In this document: positions 15,001 to 30,000 of the stretch, piece after piece
Numbering within the stretch: the stretch's first letter is position 1
How the letters are laid out: each line of letters begins with the position of its first letter
Source: Heterohyrax brucei
Taxonomy: Eukaryota > Chordata > Mammalia > Hyracoidea > Procaviidae
DNA length: 64,000 bases
Direction: 5' to 3'
Assembly (NCBI GenBank): GCA_028571685.1
Contig: CM053162.1
Span: 9,118,001-9,182,000, forward strand
Notes under the pieces: generated by a model
What the model was told of the DNA's origin: nothing
The model's database searches: none
What the model saw: only the letters and a program-made list of their open reading frames with translations
Translations under genes and position numbers: made by a program

Positions 15001-18000
15001 GGAAAAAGAAATATATCAGGCTAACAATGTTTTTTAAAAACGCAGCAGTGGCATTATTAGTCTCTGGTAAACTTTAAAGCAAAACTGTCACATGGGATAA
15101 GGGTAAACACTATATAATGATTAAAGTCTCAATACTCTGGGAGGACATAACTATATTAAACATCTGTGTAACCAATGACAGGTCTCCAAAACACATAAAA
15201 CAAACACTACCTTCATTGAAAACACAAATAGACAGCTCCACAAAAATAGTAGGAGATTTCAATGTGTCATTCTCGGTAAAGGACAGAACATCTAGAAACA
15301 AAACCTCAGTAAAGACATGAAATATCTAAACACCACCATTAACCAATTTAATCTCACAGACATACAGAACAGTTGACCCAAGAGAAGGAAATATATCTTC
15401 TTCTCCAATGTACATGGAAAATTCTCCAGAACTGAACATATATTAGACCACAAAGCAATTCTTAACAAAATTCAAAGTACTGAAACATTCAAAGTACTGA
15501 AAGCATCTTTTCAGACCATAAAGCCGTCAAAGTAGAAATCAGTATCAGAAAAAAGGGAGGAAAAAAGTCAAATACTTGGACACTGAACAACATCTTGCTC
15601 AAAAATGACATGGTTATAGAAGAAATCAAGGATGGAATAAAGAAACTCACAGAATCAAATGAAAATGAAAACATATCCTACCAGAATCTATGGGACACAG
15701 AAAAAATAGTGCTCAGAGATCAGTTTGCTCAACATAAGCACTCATCCAAAAACAAGAAAGAGCCCAAATCAATGAATTAACATTACAACTCAAACAAATG
15801 GAAAGACAGCAGCAAAAGAACCCCTCAGAAACCATGAGAAAAATTAGTAAGAAAAATTAGAGCAGAACTAAGTGAATTAGAGAATAGAAAAATAACTGAA
15901 AGAGTCAACAAGACCAAAAACTAGTTTTTTGAAAAGTTAAAAAAGAAACTGATAAACCATTGGCCACACTGACAAAAGAAAAACAGGAGAGGAAGCAAAA
16001 AGTTTGAATAGGAAAAGAAATGGATGATATCACAGAAAAGCCAAATGAAATTAAAAGACTCATACCAGAATATAATGAAGAATTGTACTCTGATACATTC
16101 AAAACCTGAAGGAAATAAGCAGATTTCTAGAAAGCCAATCACCTACCGAAACTAGCACAAACAAAAGTAGAATATCTTCTGGGAATTAAACAGTCTCTTT
16201 AACCAATGATGTTGGCAAAACTGGGTATCCATCTGCAAAAAAGTGAAACAAGATCTATATCTCACTCCTTTCACAAAAACTAACTCAAAATGGATCAAAA
16301 CCTGAATACAAATCTAAAATGATAAAAATTATGAAAGAAAAAATAGGAACAACACTGGAAACTAACACATGTCATAAACAGACTACCAAATGCACAAACA
16401 GTAGAAGAGAAAATAGATGAATGGGAACTACTAAACATCAAACACTTATGCTCACCGAAAGACTTTATCAAGAGAGCAAAAAGACAAACCAGTGCGAAAC
16501 AAATATCCTATGTTTTCTGAAACATGCTAGCACTTTGCAGGAGTATAAAAGAGAGTACAGTAAGAGTATATGAGCGGTGCAGTGGTTAAGAGGTCACCTG
16601 CTAACTGAAAGATCAGCAGTTCAAATCCATCAGCCACTCTCTAGAAACGCTATGAGGCAGTTCTACTTTGTTCTATAATATCCCTATGGGTCAAAATTGA
16701 CTTCAAGGCAATGAGTTTGACTTTGAGATTCATGTTAGAGTGTACAATAAAGACAATAAACGTTTACATAGTAAGTTGGTGCTAAAGGAGTATAATAAGT
16801 ATGATAATTGGAAATTCTTTATAAAAAAAGGAATCTTTCTTTTCCTAAAATAATTACTTTTCTATATTGTTTAAAAAAAAAAAAGAAATGCCGTCCAATC
16901 GGCTCTGACTCATAGTGATCCTAGAGGTCGGAGTAGAACTGCCCCATAGAGTTTCTGAGGAGTGCTTGGCAGATTTGAACCGCTGACCTTTTTGTTAGCA
17001 GACGTAGCGCTAAACCCACTACCCACCAGGGTTTCCCTGCTATATGGTTTGCTGGTATTTTATTTTATTTTTGAAAATTTTAATGTTTTTTATTCTCTTA
17101 ATTTAAAAATATCCCAAGAACACAAAAAGATGGAAAATGCACACACCTTGGTCCTCAGACCAGAAAAATGGAAAAGAAGTCAGGTACTGGTGTAGTTAAG
17201 TTTATAGAAAGTTGAGACCTGAATCTAAACTGTGAGAGAGACAGTCTGGGTAATTAGGTCCCTTTACTCTTCTTACTTTCCCATGTAAATTCCTAAAAAC
17301 AAAAGCAAATCCAAAGATAATGGACAGCATGGACCTCTTAACAGTTCTCTGTGTGTCAGTGTCCCTCACAAAGAATTGAATATGATTCTTTAGGTGGAGC
17401 ACAGCCAGCACCAAGTACATTGGTCTATCAGTTCCCCTGTTCTGACTGCTATCCCAATTTAATGCAACCTGAGAATTCACATGCCATTTTATTCATTATC
17501 CCATAATGTGACCTTATTTAAAGTGTATTGTTATTAGGTGCTGTCAGGTTGGTTTCGAGTCATAGCAACACTACAGGTCAGAACAGAACTGCCCCATAGA
17601 GTTTCCAAGGAACTTCAGGTGGATTTGAACTGCCAACCTCTTAGTTAGCCACCACAACACTTCACCACTATGCCACCAAGGTTTTCGTTTAAAGTGCTTA
17701 GTCAACTAAAATGCGGATTGTTTTCAAACCAGATCTTTACCATCTTGCACTTACATAAGGTGATTTTCTTTTTTCTGGCCCACGTCATTTTTTTCTAGTC
17801 CAATTTTGCCTTACTGACTTTGTCCCGTAACTCTAGTCATTTGAGATTAGTTTGAAGTGCTGTCTAGTTCTCTGCTCTACGTATTTATTGGCCAATTATA
17901 TGAAGACATAGAAGACAAGCATATCAAGTTTGTGGGTAACACAGGAAGTCTTGTAGCCTAGAGGACCCTTTTGGAATGACTCTAAAGCATTAATTCGTAT

Positions 18001-21000
18001 ACAGAAGAACAAGAGATTGCGTCCTTTACTCAAACACAACACAAAAGTTGCCAAACATTTTAGACAAAATCCCCCAAAATGATTCTGGCTAAGGTCACAG
18101 ATTACCCTGGTGCTTCAGTTTAGGGCACAGAGAATAAGTCAAACGAGGCTATACTGAAGGCGCAGCTGCAACCTTGATAGTTCTCTTTTCTAAGCTTCAG
18201 TTGTTGTATTTGAAAGTGGATGCCATAGAAGTAAGCATCTAATAATTATTACGTGTACCTATAAGTACCCAAAGCATTCTCATATCCCCTCCCTTGATAC
18301 ATGCCATGATGCACTCACTCTAGAGACTTCTCCCGGCACACAAGGGGGTACCTTCTCCTAGGACAACCCGACGTCCAACAGTGCTTTCACCACACAGTAA
18401 CCCCAACATATCCACAGAAATTAGCTTGCCCAAGGTAATGACAAGTCTTTGTCTCATGTACTCCTAAACTATGGTGTCCAACCGTTAGATTCTTTATCTA
18501 CGCTCTGGTTTGCTTGTTTTGTAGCCAGAGATAAGGCGTTCAGACTATCTCCCTTCGCTAACGTACATGTCTGTAAATCTCTGGCGTTCCTCCGCTCTTC
18601 CTTCCCCAGGCACTCCCCAGATTTACACTGCATTTGCACTTCACTCGGGTCCCCAAACAGTGATCTCCTTGAAATACAGTTTGTGTCTTAGACTTGACCA
18701 ATCAACAGTTCAGTGTCCTGTAGACGCTTTAAAGAGCCACTTGCTGATAGTTTAAGCATTCCGTAAATACTTATTTCTTCACACGTGTCGTTCTTTAGAC
18801 TATTCTCCTTGTTTAAATGGTGAAACTTTTTCTTTTCAGCCCCAGGAGATACCACCAAAAGGTCTTCCTTAATTCAGTCTTTCTCTCTTACTTCCTTTCT
18901 GATCTTTACTGACCATTAATATTTTAGTCACTATTGTATTTCCTTTGTTTAACGACACCACTGATTACAAATCTTCAGTTTAAGTAATTTTTCAAGAGGA
19001 GAAAAATCAAAGAATCACTACCACATTTTGTATACATGCACTTCTTGTCCACATCCCAGTTTCCAAAATCTAAATATATACATGTATTTTAAAGTGAATA
19101 TTAATATGTCAGGCTTTTGTGTATACGAGAGAGTGACAGAACTCTCTCACATGTACACTCCAAAGCTCAGCTGGCCATCTTGTAAAGAACTTGGATGCCA
19201 TTGATCATCAAGGCAATGAAATTTGGATGATTTAGTGTGATTTTTTTTCCTGGAAAAATGTAAATTAAAATATATATTTACTCATAAAATATTATCATGG
19301 TTATCTTTAAGTGGTAGTTTGTCTTTTTCTCATGGAAGTATATTTGTCTTTTCACTTCAACTGCTGCAGTTGTTTGTGTTTAGTAGATTCTGATTCATAG
19401 TGACACTATATGACAGAGAAGAACTGACCTATAGGATTCCCTAGGCTGTACTCTTTATGAGAGCAAACTGAATAGCCAGGTCTTTTCTCTTGTGGAGTGA
19501 TTGGTGAGCTCAGACTGCCATCTTTTTTCTTAGCAGCCAAGACTTGAACTATTGCACCACTGAGGCCCCTTAACTCGTCTTCAAATTCCTTGAGAATAGC
19601 GCTTATGTCCACTCTTTATGCAATTGTCTGTAATGGAAAGTTGTGCCCTGGTGCCAATAATCCTAGGTTCAAATCTCACCTCTGACTATATGATCTTACA
19701 CAAATCCCTTAATCTCAACTCCTTTGCTTCCCAGCTTATGCATAAGGCTACTCAGGAAAATAACTGAGAGAGGAGATGTAAAAATAACTTCTACAGAATA
19801 AAAAATAAACTATTTACCATCAACATAGTGACCCCATAAGACAGAATAGAACTGTTCTGTAGGAGTTCCAAGGCTGTAAATCTTTATGGAAACAGATTAC
19901 CACATCCCATGACGCAGCTGATGGTTCAAACCACCAACCTCTCAGTTAGCAGCCTTGTGCTTTAACCACTGCACAACCTGGGATCCTCTCTACAAAATAG
20001 GTGCTCAGGGAATTACATTCATTTTATATTACTAGAAGTCTTGAACTACGTATTCTAATAATGCCTACCTATTTATCTTTCCAGTTAATTGTTTCATTGA
20101 TGCTAAGATTTAGGATCACTGAACTCGGGGAAACCAAAACTCTATTTTAGTTTTCAGCCCCAGACCAACATTGTTTTGACACAACTCCCTGACTCCTTTG
20201 AGCACCACTTCTAGGCTCCTACTTCTGAAGTTATTCCTCCTCGCTGCTGGGCAGAACAGATCATGTACAGTATGACACTTAGCCTTTCTCTTCCTCCTGG
20301 GAGCCCAGCTCCCAAACACAGTGGACTGAGTTTAGGCAAGAAAAATAAAACCACCACATGTATCTTGCCTGGAAACACTTGTTTCAGTTATTTGTAAGCA
20401 TATATTTATATATGTATATGTTTATATTTTTTAACCATACCTCATAATCAACTTGACCAATGAATAGGAAAGGAAAGTGATAGGAACTGAGGGACTTGTT
20501 AAATACTATTGCTCTCTTTCCCTGCTTGTGTTTGGAATCCACTGAGAAGAGACAAGGAAAATGGTACACTTGTTACTGATATAGTTATTGAAAATATGGC
20601 TTAGATGCATAACAACAATGGGCTTCCTCACATTGAATTCTGAAATTCAACAGACTAACCAACTAGGCATGGCATGCCAGGACCCATTCTTAAGTCTCTG
20701 CTGGGGAAGCCAAGTAAAGTGTGAGTGTGGGGCTCAGGCAGATGAAGGGAGTAGCTGCACATGCCCATCAGAAAAATCACTTCTTATTCAAGAACAGCTT
20801 AATTAACAAATCTGCTAGGAATCAAGCTGTTTTGAGCAAAACTACTCTGGGCAAGGCAGAGGTCCTTGGGATTGGGTGGACAGAGGCTGCCACCAAGGAT
20901 AGCCAGGAAGCTGCAGCTAGCCTTCCCAGGGAAGGAAGTGAGGTCCTGCCAGCCCTGCCGGGCCCCATGGCAACAGGGAGAAACCAGATCCTGCATTTGT

Positions 21001-24000
21001 TACCATGACTCTTGTTCCACAGCTATCCCTGGTAACAGTCTCTGACAACAAAGTGTGGATGGAATGCATACTCATGCTAAATCACAAATCACTGCTTCAG
21101 CCTGGGATATGATAAAAGATATTTCTCTTGTATGAGATACTGAGCAAAAAATGGATCATAGATGGTGCATTAGATGCGTAGGGCTGTCATAACAAATAAC
21201 CTCAAATTGGGTGGCTTAAAACAACAGAAAATTATTATCTCACACTTCAGAAGACCAGATATCTAAAATGCATAGGATTGGTTCCCTCTAGAGGCTCTGA
21301 GGAAGAAATCATTCCATGTCTCTCTCCTAGCTCTTTGTGGTTTCCTGCAATCCTTGGCTTGCAATGGTGTCACACCACTCTCCACCTCCACTGTTGCGTG
21401 GCCTTCTTCTCTGTGCTCCATGTCGTGTCCTCTCCTGTAAGAAGAACACCAGTCATTGCATTTACTGACCATTCTAAATTTAGGATGATTTCAACCAGAG
21501 ATCCTTAACTAATTACATCTGCAATGGTCCTATTTCCAATAAGGTTACATTCTTAGTTTCCAAAACTAAGCTAAACTCATTGCTATGACATCAATTCCGA
21601 CTCATGGCAACACTACTAGGGCAAAGCAGAACTGCTCTATAGGGTTTGCAAGTTGTGGCTGGTGGATTTGAACTGTTGGTCTTTCACTCAGCAGCCCAAC
21701 CAAAGTACCACCAGGGCTTCCCTTACATTCCAGATGGACATCAAGTTTTGCAGGACACTATGCATCCCACTGTATAGGAGATACTATGTGATGGCTCAGG
21801 ATCCAGGTTGCTAGGAGGTTGTGCCCCAGCTGTGGGTCTTGGACAAATTACTTAATCACTTGGTGTCTCATTTTCCTCATCTCTAATAGAGTAATAATAT
21901 CTCCCTCACTAGGTTGTTCTAGGACCGTTAATATGTGCAAACTACTTAAAATTTGTATATTTAGTATACAGTAACTATAAGCATACCTTGCTTGATTGTA
22001 CTTTGCAAATATTGCATTATTTACAAACTGAAGGTTTGTGGCAAATCTGTATGGAGCAAATCTATTGGCATCACTTTTCAAGCAACATGTGCTCACTTCA
22101 TGTCTCTATGTCACAGTTTGGTAATTCTCGCAGTATTTCAAATATTTACTTTATTATCATATCTGCTATGGTGATCTGTGATCAGTGACTTTCGATGTTA
22201 CTATTGCAATTGTTTTAGGGCTCCACAAACTACACCCACATAAAATGTCAGATTTAACCATATAAATATGTGTATTCTGACTGCTTCACTGACCAGCCAT
22301 GCTCCCTATGTCCCTCCCTCTCCTTGGGCCTCTCTTTTCTCTGAGACACAACAGTACTGAAGTTAGGCCAGTTAATAACCCTGCAGTGGCCTTTAAGTGT
22401 TTAAGTTAAAGAAGAGTTGCACATCTCTCACTTTAAATCAAAAGCTAGAAATGACTAAGCTTAGTGACGAATACATGTTGAAAGACAAGACAGGCTGGAA
22501 GGTAGGCCTCTTGTGTCAAACAGTTAGCCAAGCTGTGAATGCAAAGGAAAAATTCTTGAAGAAAGTTAGAAGCGCTACTCCAACGAACACGTGAATGGTG
22601 AGAAAGCGCAACAGCCTTATTACCGATGTGAAGACGGATCCGGTGGTCTGGATAGAAGATCAAACCAGCTACAACATACTCTTAAGTCAAAGGTCTTAAT
22701 TCCCTTTAGTTCTATGAAGGCCGAGAGAGGTAAGGAAGCTGCAGAAGAAAATTTTGAAGCTAGCAGAGGTTGGTTCATGAGACTGAAAGAAAGAAATCAC
22801 CTCCATAGCATTAAAATGCAAGATTCAGCAGCAAGTGCTGATGTAGAAGCTGGAGCAAGTTATCCAAAAGATCTAGCGAAGAGAATTGAAGAAAGTGACT
22901 ACACTAAACAGGTTTTCAGTGTAGACAAAATACCCTTATATTAGGAAAAAAGCACTACCCAGGACTTTCATAGCTAGAGAGAACTCAATGCCTTGTTCCA
23001 GAGATTCAAAGGACAGGCTGACTCTCTTGTTAAGGTATATGGCAGCTGAGTGCCCATTCACTGTTATGCAAACCGTAGGACTCTTAAGAATTTGGCTAAA
23101 TCCACTATGCCTATGCTCTATAAATGGAACAACAAAGCCTGAATGACAGCAAATCTGTTTACAGGATGGTTTAGTCAGTATTTTAAGCTCAATGTTGAGA
23201 CTTACTGCTCAGGAAAAAAAAAATTTCTTTCAGAATATTACTGCTCATTGACAAGATAGATGATCACCCAAGAGCTCTGATGGAAACATAGAGAGATCAA
23301 TGTTGTTTTCATGTCTGCTAATACAACATCCATTCTGTAGCCCATGTATCAAGGAGTACAAAAGCTAGTGTAATTGAGTCAATTCCAACTCATAGTGACC
23401 CTATAGGTCAAACTAAACTGCTCCATAGAGTTTCCAAGGAGTGCTTGGCAGATTTGAACTGCCAGACTGCTGATTAGCAGATGTAGCACTTAACCACTAT
23501 GTCACCAAGGTTTCCTGTAAACAGTGATTCTTCCGATGAGTTTTAGCAAAGTAAACTGAAGACCTTCTAGAAAGGATGCAGCATTCTAAATGCCATTAAG
23601 TATATTCATGATTGATGGGAGGTCAAAATTTCAGCATAACAGAAGTTTGGAAGAAGTTGATTCCAACTCTTATAGATGACTCTGAGTGGATTCAAGACTT
23701 CAGTGCAGGAAGTAATTGCAGCTGTGGTGAAACTAGCAAGAGAACTAAAATTGATGTTGCCATCTCATGATAAAACTTGCATGGATGAGAGTTGTTTCTT
23801 ATGGATGAACAAAAAAAAAGTGGTTTCTTAAAATGGAAACTACTCCCACTGAAGATGCTGTGAACTTTGTTGAAATGACAACAAGGCATTTAGATTATCA
23901 GATAAATTTAGTTGATAAAGCAGTGGCAGGACCTGAGAAGACTGACTCCAAGTGTGAAAGGTCTGGTGTGGATAAAATAAAATCAAACAGCACTGCAGGC

Positions 24001-27000
24001 TACAGAGAAATCTGTCATGAAGGAAAGAGATCATTGATGAGGCATCCATCTTTGTTGTGTTATTTTAAGAAATTGCTGTAGCCACCCCAGTCTTCAGCAA
24101 CCACCGCCCTGATCAGCCAGCAGACATCAACACTGAGATAAGACCTTTCACCCTTGAGAAGATTATGAATCACTGAAGGATCAGGTGATAGAGAAAGGAT
24201 TAAAGTTGTCAAGGATTTCATTTTACTTTGTTTCATAATCAATGCTCATGGAAACAGCAGTCAAGAAATCAATGCATGTGTTTGGAAAATGTACTGCAAA
24301 GGACCTCTTTAAAGGTTGAAAAGCAAAGATGTCACCTTGAAGACTAAGATGTGCCATGGTAATTTCAGGTGCATCATACGCATGCAAAACTGGACAACGA
24401 ATAAGAAAGACAGAAGATGAATTGATACCTTTGAATTGTGGTATTGGAGAAAGATGTTTAATGTACCATGGACCACCAAAAGAACAAACAGATCTAATTT
24501 GGAAGAAGTGCAACCAGAGTTCTCCTTGAAAGCAGAGATAGTAAGATTGTATGTCACGTACTTCAGACGTGTTGACAGAAGAGATCTATCCTTGGAGAAG
24601 GACATCATGCTTGGCAAAGTGGAGGGTCAGTAAAAAAAAGCAAGACCCTCAATAAGATGGACTGACGCAGTGACTGCAACAATGGGCTTAAGCGTAACAA
24701 TGATGGTGAGTTTAGTACAGGACCAAGCAGTATTTTGTTCTGTTGTGCATAATTCGCTACAAGCTGGAATCAACTTGATGGCACCTAACAACAACACTCT
24801 GCTGGGTACTGTGTTAAGAGTGTCACAGTTATCGTCTCATTTAACCCTTACAATAACCTCATCAGATATGCCTGTTATTATCCTCCATGCACACTAAGAC
24901 ATGATCTTTATGACTTGGGCCAAGGCACTCTGTGAGTAGCATTTCCTACTATCAAAAATAGTGTAAGCCAGGTATAGACAAGCTGCTTAGTAAATATTTG
25001 CTGAACAGTTTTCAAAGGAGGGTACTGATGCTTAGAAAACCTAACTGACTTGCACAAGGTTACATATGTTCTGAGTGAAAAGCCGGGAATCAAATCTAGG
25101 TATGATCAACTCCCAAGTCTGGGATCTTTCCTACTTTTGTGTGTGTAATTAACACCCAGATCTTAGTTTCAGTTTTATCTTTCACAGTATGACCTTGGGC
25201 AGGTGGCCTTACATCTCTGGGCTTTGATTTCCTCTTCTGAGCAGCAGACCTCCAGGGCTGCTTCCAGCCCTCTGGCCCTGTGGCTTCCCTGGCTCCAAGA
25301 CAGCCTGTAGTGTGGCCTCAATCAGGGTGAAGGCTCCCCTGGAAGTGGAGATATGGGAAGGCCAGCAATGGACAGCCTGACTAGAAACGTGGAAGACATG
25401 GGAAAAAGAGGCTGCTACCACAAAGGCCAATGGGAGTACAGCTCTTTCCTGTGGGGAATTCTGCTTCTTTATCCCATGGGGAAGTGGCTGCTGCTGCTCA
25501 AACCAAGTAAAGTGGACATCTTGCAGTTCTGGGAATTAGCAGTCCATGCTCCCAGAGCCTCACATCCGTTCCAACAAAGTAAGGAAACACAGAACCTCTG
25601 ATGATAAGAGCTAGCTGACATTTGGGGTTTCTGAATGCAGAATATGAACTTCTGCCACACTTAGAAAATCTCCTTCAGTCAAGTTACCTTTTGACCTGAA
25701 GTTTTAAACATTTTTGCTCAGTAAGTATTCTCCGCTTAAAACACAGTGGCCCAAAGAAATGAACTTTGAAACAGCCATGCCATTGCTTTGAATTATGTAT
25801 ATTGTTAAGGATTCCTGGTATCAGAATTCACAAGGTTGAAACACTATTGTGAAGATTAATTTGTGTGTGTTTATACAGGTTCACTCTCAATGGATATCAT
25901 TTTCTTCCTAGAACTCCAAAGTAGCTCACCTGCAGTTTTTGACATCCCTTTTTCTTTTCTGATAGCTGATTTTTTTAATGAGGTAAAGAAGGTTAAATTA
26001 CATCAGTGTGGTGACCCTTAACCTATCTGTGGGTTCAAAGGCCCCTTCCAGAATCTGGTGAAAGCTGTAGAAGATCATCTTTACTTCTATCTCCCCTTTT
26101 CCAGTCTACGTGCACATATCTACAGAAAGTTATATACAATTCCGAGTGCTTCTAAAACCCCCTGAAGTCTATGAACAGTGGTCGCTGAACAGTTACGCAC
26201 TCAACTACAAATGAGAAGTTGGTGTTTTGGACCCATCCAGAGGTACCTTGGAAGACTGACCTGATAAAAGATCATCCATTGAAAACCGTATGGAGCGGGT
26301 TGCACAGCTGCACAACTAAAAGAATGTGATAGATGTCTATGCATTGTACATATAGAAATGGTTGAAGTGGACTAAGTTTGCTGTGCATATTCTCAACAAC
26401 AACAAAAAAATTTAATTAAAAAGAAAAACCCTATGGAGCAGTTCCACTCCGTACACACGGAGTCACCACGAGTCAGGAGCAACTCAACAGCAACTAGCAA
26501 CAATAATGTGTTATTTCAACAAACGTTGTTATTGTTAGTCATCATGGAGTTGGCTCCAACTAATGGCAACCCTGTGTACAACAGAACAAAATATTGCCTG
26601 GCCCTGTGCTGTTTTTATGATCACTGGTATGCTTGGCCAAAGTCCATTACTTTGGCAACCATATATTTTAAGTGCCTTCCTAATTAGGGAGCTTATTTTC
26701 CAGAACTGTATCAAACAGACTTTATTGGTACTATATGAGTCATTTGTAATCTATAGTGTTTTCACTGACTGATTTTGAGAAGTAAATTCCCAGGATGTTC
26801 TTCTTAGTCTTCTTAGTCTGAAAGATATGCTGAAATTTATCCACCATGGGTGACCCTACTGGTATTTGAAATATTAGTGGCTTAGCTTCCAGCACCAGTG
26901 CAAATTCAAGCCATCACAGTGTGACAACCTGACAGATGGGCAGTGGTTTCAACAAATGATGCCAGAGTAACTAGACATCCATATGAAAAAAAGAAAAAGA

Positions 27001-30000
27001 GAAAGAAAGAAAAAAAAATGAAATTTGGGCATTAAATAATACCTTATAAAAATTAACTCAAATTGAGTCATAGGCCTAAATAGCTAACACTGTAAAATTT
27101 CTAGAAGAAAATGTAGGAGAAAAATATTTGTGATCTTTGTGAACTTGGACTTCTTAGACATGACACAAAAAGCACCACATACAAGAGAAAAGTGATAAAT
27201 TGGACTTCATCAAACCTAAAAACTTTTACTCTTTGAAAGACTGTTAAGAAAATGAAAATACAAGTTACAAACTAGAAGAAAACATATGCAAAACACCTGT
27301 CTCTGCTCTCCTCTTAAGGCACTTGTCTAGAATATCCTGTCTAACAGTGTCTGCCTACATTTCCTCATTCATTGTTAGCTTTCAAGTAGATGAAATGTAG
27401 TCTCAACTGAGAGGGCAACGGTGACTCAGTGGCGCAATTCTTGCCCTCCCACATGTGGGAAGTCTCAGTTCAATCTCAGGCCAATGCACCTCGTATACAG
27501 CCACCACCTGTAAGTGGTAGGCTTACATGTTGCTTTAATGCTGAACCGGGTCTCAGTGGAGCATTCAGACTAAGACAAAATCAGAAGAAAAGTACAGTAA
27601 CCTACTTACAAAAATCAGCTAATAAAACCCCATGGATCACAACAATTCAGGTTGCAACTAATTCAGAAGATGGTGCAGGACCAGACAACATTTCTTTCTG
27701 TTGGACAGTCCCTATGAGCTGTGAGCCAGCTCAACAGCAGCTAACAATAATAACAATGCCAACTAAACAATACTGGTTTCTAGATCAAGGAAATAGAGAG
27801 GCATGCATGTTGAATAGACAACTAAGACTATGTCACTCCCTCCTACAGGGAAACTATTTAATAGAAAAGAGAGTCTGGTTGAGGCTGGAAGTAATTCTCA
27901 ATGGGTAAATACTAAGCACTTCCCCCATATCTGGCACGATTCTCAGTAATGTAAATAAGGGCAGAACACAGGCTCTGACCTTGAGCTTAATGTATAAAAG
28001 GGCATAAGTCTAATACACAGACTGCAGTGAGAAAGGACTCATGCACCAACCTAGAATATGAAGACTGTTGAAGGATGGGAAAGATCACTGAGGATGCAGT
28101 CATCAACAAAGATTACGGACAAGATGTTTCTGAACCTGACCTTGATAACAAGAAGCAGAGGAAAGTAGAAGCAGACTTGCATATAGTGGCTAAGAGTTTA
28201 TCTGCTAAGCAAGAGGTTGGCAGTTCAAATCCATCAGGTATTCCTTGGAAATCCTATGGGGCAGTTCTACTCTATCCTGTAGGATAGCTTTGAGCTGGAA
28301 TTGACTTTATGGCAGTGGACTTGGGGTTTCCTTTTTACATAAGACACAGAAACAAACAGTTGGGTACTGCCTTCAAGGATTACAAAGGTGCTATTCCAAA
28401 CCATAGCAGGAGGAATGTTTTGAGAAGAGTTTAGCTGATTTAAGCCAGGTGAAGGTGAATTGTGAAAAATAGACAGAGAACTCTGGACTTGATGGCAGAA
28501 TGAACACTACTTCTGGAACAGAGGAGTGCCTGGATGAAAGCAGATTTATTCAGATCTGCAGCTCTTTCTCCAAACTGGCCCCTAGTCATTGACTTAGTCA
28601 CTGTTAAGGAAGATAAACCAAAAAGAGAGAGAGGCAACATGAAATCCATTACACTTCAGTCAATTCCAACTAACAGAAACCCTATAGCACAGAGTACAGC
28701 TGCCCCATATAGTTTCCAAGGCTGGAACCTATACAGAAGCAGACCATCATGTCTTTCTTCCAAAGAGCAGCTAGCAGATTCAAATCATTGACATTTCAGT
28801 TAACAGATTAGTGCTTGACTGCTGCACTACCAGGGCTCCTTGTTAGGGAAGATAGGTTCACTTATTTCATGGAAGGAAAATCCCTCTTGTTGCACCAACC
28901 ACCAGCAGAACCAGAGACAGCCTCAGTCTTTGTCAGCCCCATCCAAGAAGCCATTTTCAGGTAATCAGATCTGGCATTTACAATATCTTATATGTGTGGA
29001 CAGACAAACCCACATTTCTGCCTCCAGTACCTTTTACCAACACTCTGCTGCCACCACAACAGCCACCATCACCTCTACCACTTCCGTCACACTTCTTATC
29101 TTCTACGTACATTCTTTGCACTGTGGCTGTTCTTCCTTTCACTGCTTGATAGTCACTTACACCTTGATTTTTCACCTGAAAAAAAATGTTAGAAGCATTT
29201 CAAAATCCTGTATTATGTAGCCCCAGTACTCAAGAATGACTCTGAAAACATTGACTTACACCAGTGCACAAAGCAATATGACCTAAGCAAAAGGGGATAG
29301 CAGTCTGAAATGGGGTGGGTGTGGAGTGGGAAGGTAAGAGGTCTTGGTAATAGAACTGTCAGGCTAACAATCCAGCATTAAGAGCTCTGATCAGGAGGTA
29401 GGGCCAAGTGGTGGACTAGTTACACAGCTCCTTGATTCCTTCTAAGAACTAAGTCCTGGAAAAACACCTCAGTGGAACAGAGTGGACATTTTAGGAACCT
29501 CAAGATCAGGCAGAAGATTGTGAGATCAGACTGCATGACAGGAAGGGGAATAGCTACCACTATCACAGTCAAGACAGCAGCACAAAGAGTCCCACTTCCG
29601 CTGGCATGGCAGAGGAGAGACTGTACAGCAAAAAAAAAAAAAAAAATGAACTTTAGACAGCTACACCTAGACAACACAGCCACAACTAGGGGCAGAGTGA
29701 AACAATGCTATTCTCCTCTCCCTTCTCTGAACTATACCATAGCTTTTGCTGACACAAGACCAAAGATGCTATAAAGGTAAGACACTACCTTTGTAAGTTA
29801 GCAGGCTGTGTTTGCTGCACCTGAGAGCCCAGTTGGGGCCGGTGGCCACACACAGAAGCAGAGCCTGAATGGACAGCGTCTTTCTCAACAGAGAAGCGAT
29901 TCTTAAGGCAGCTGCACCTACAGAATGTGGGGGTGGCTGACAGCTGGCAGCCAAGTGCAGCAGTGCCTTTCTCCCCTCCCTTCTCTGAGAAATGACATAG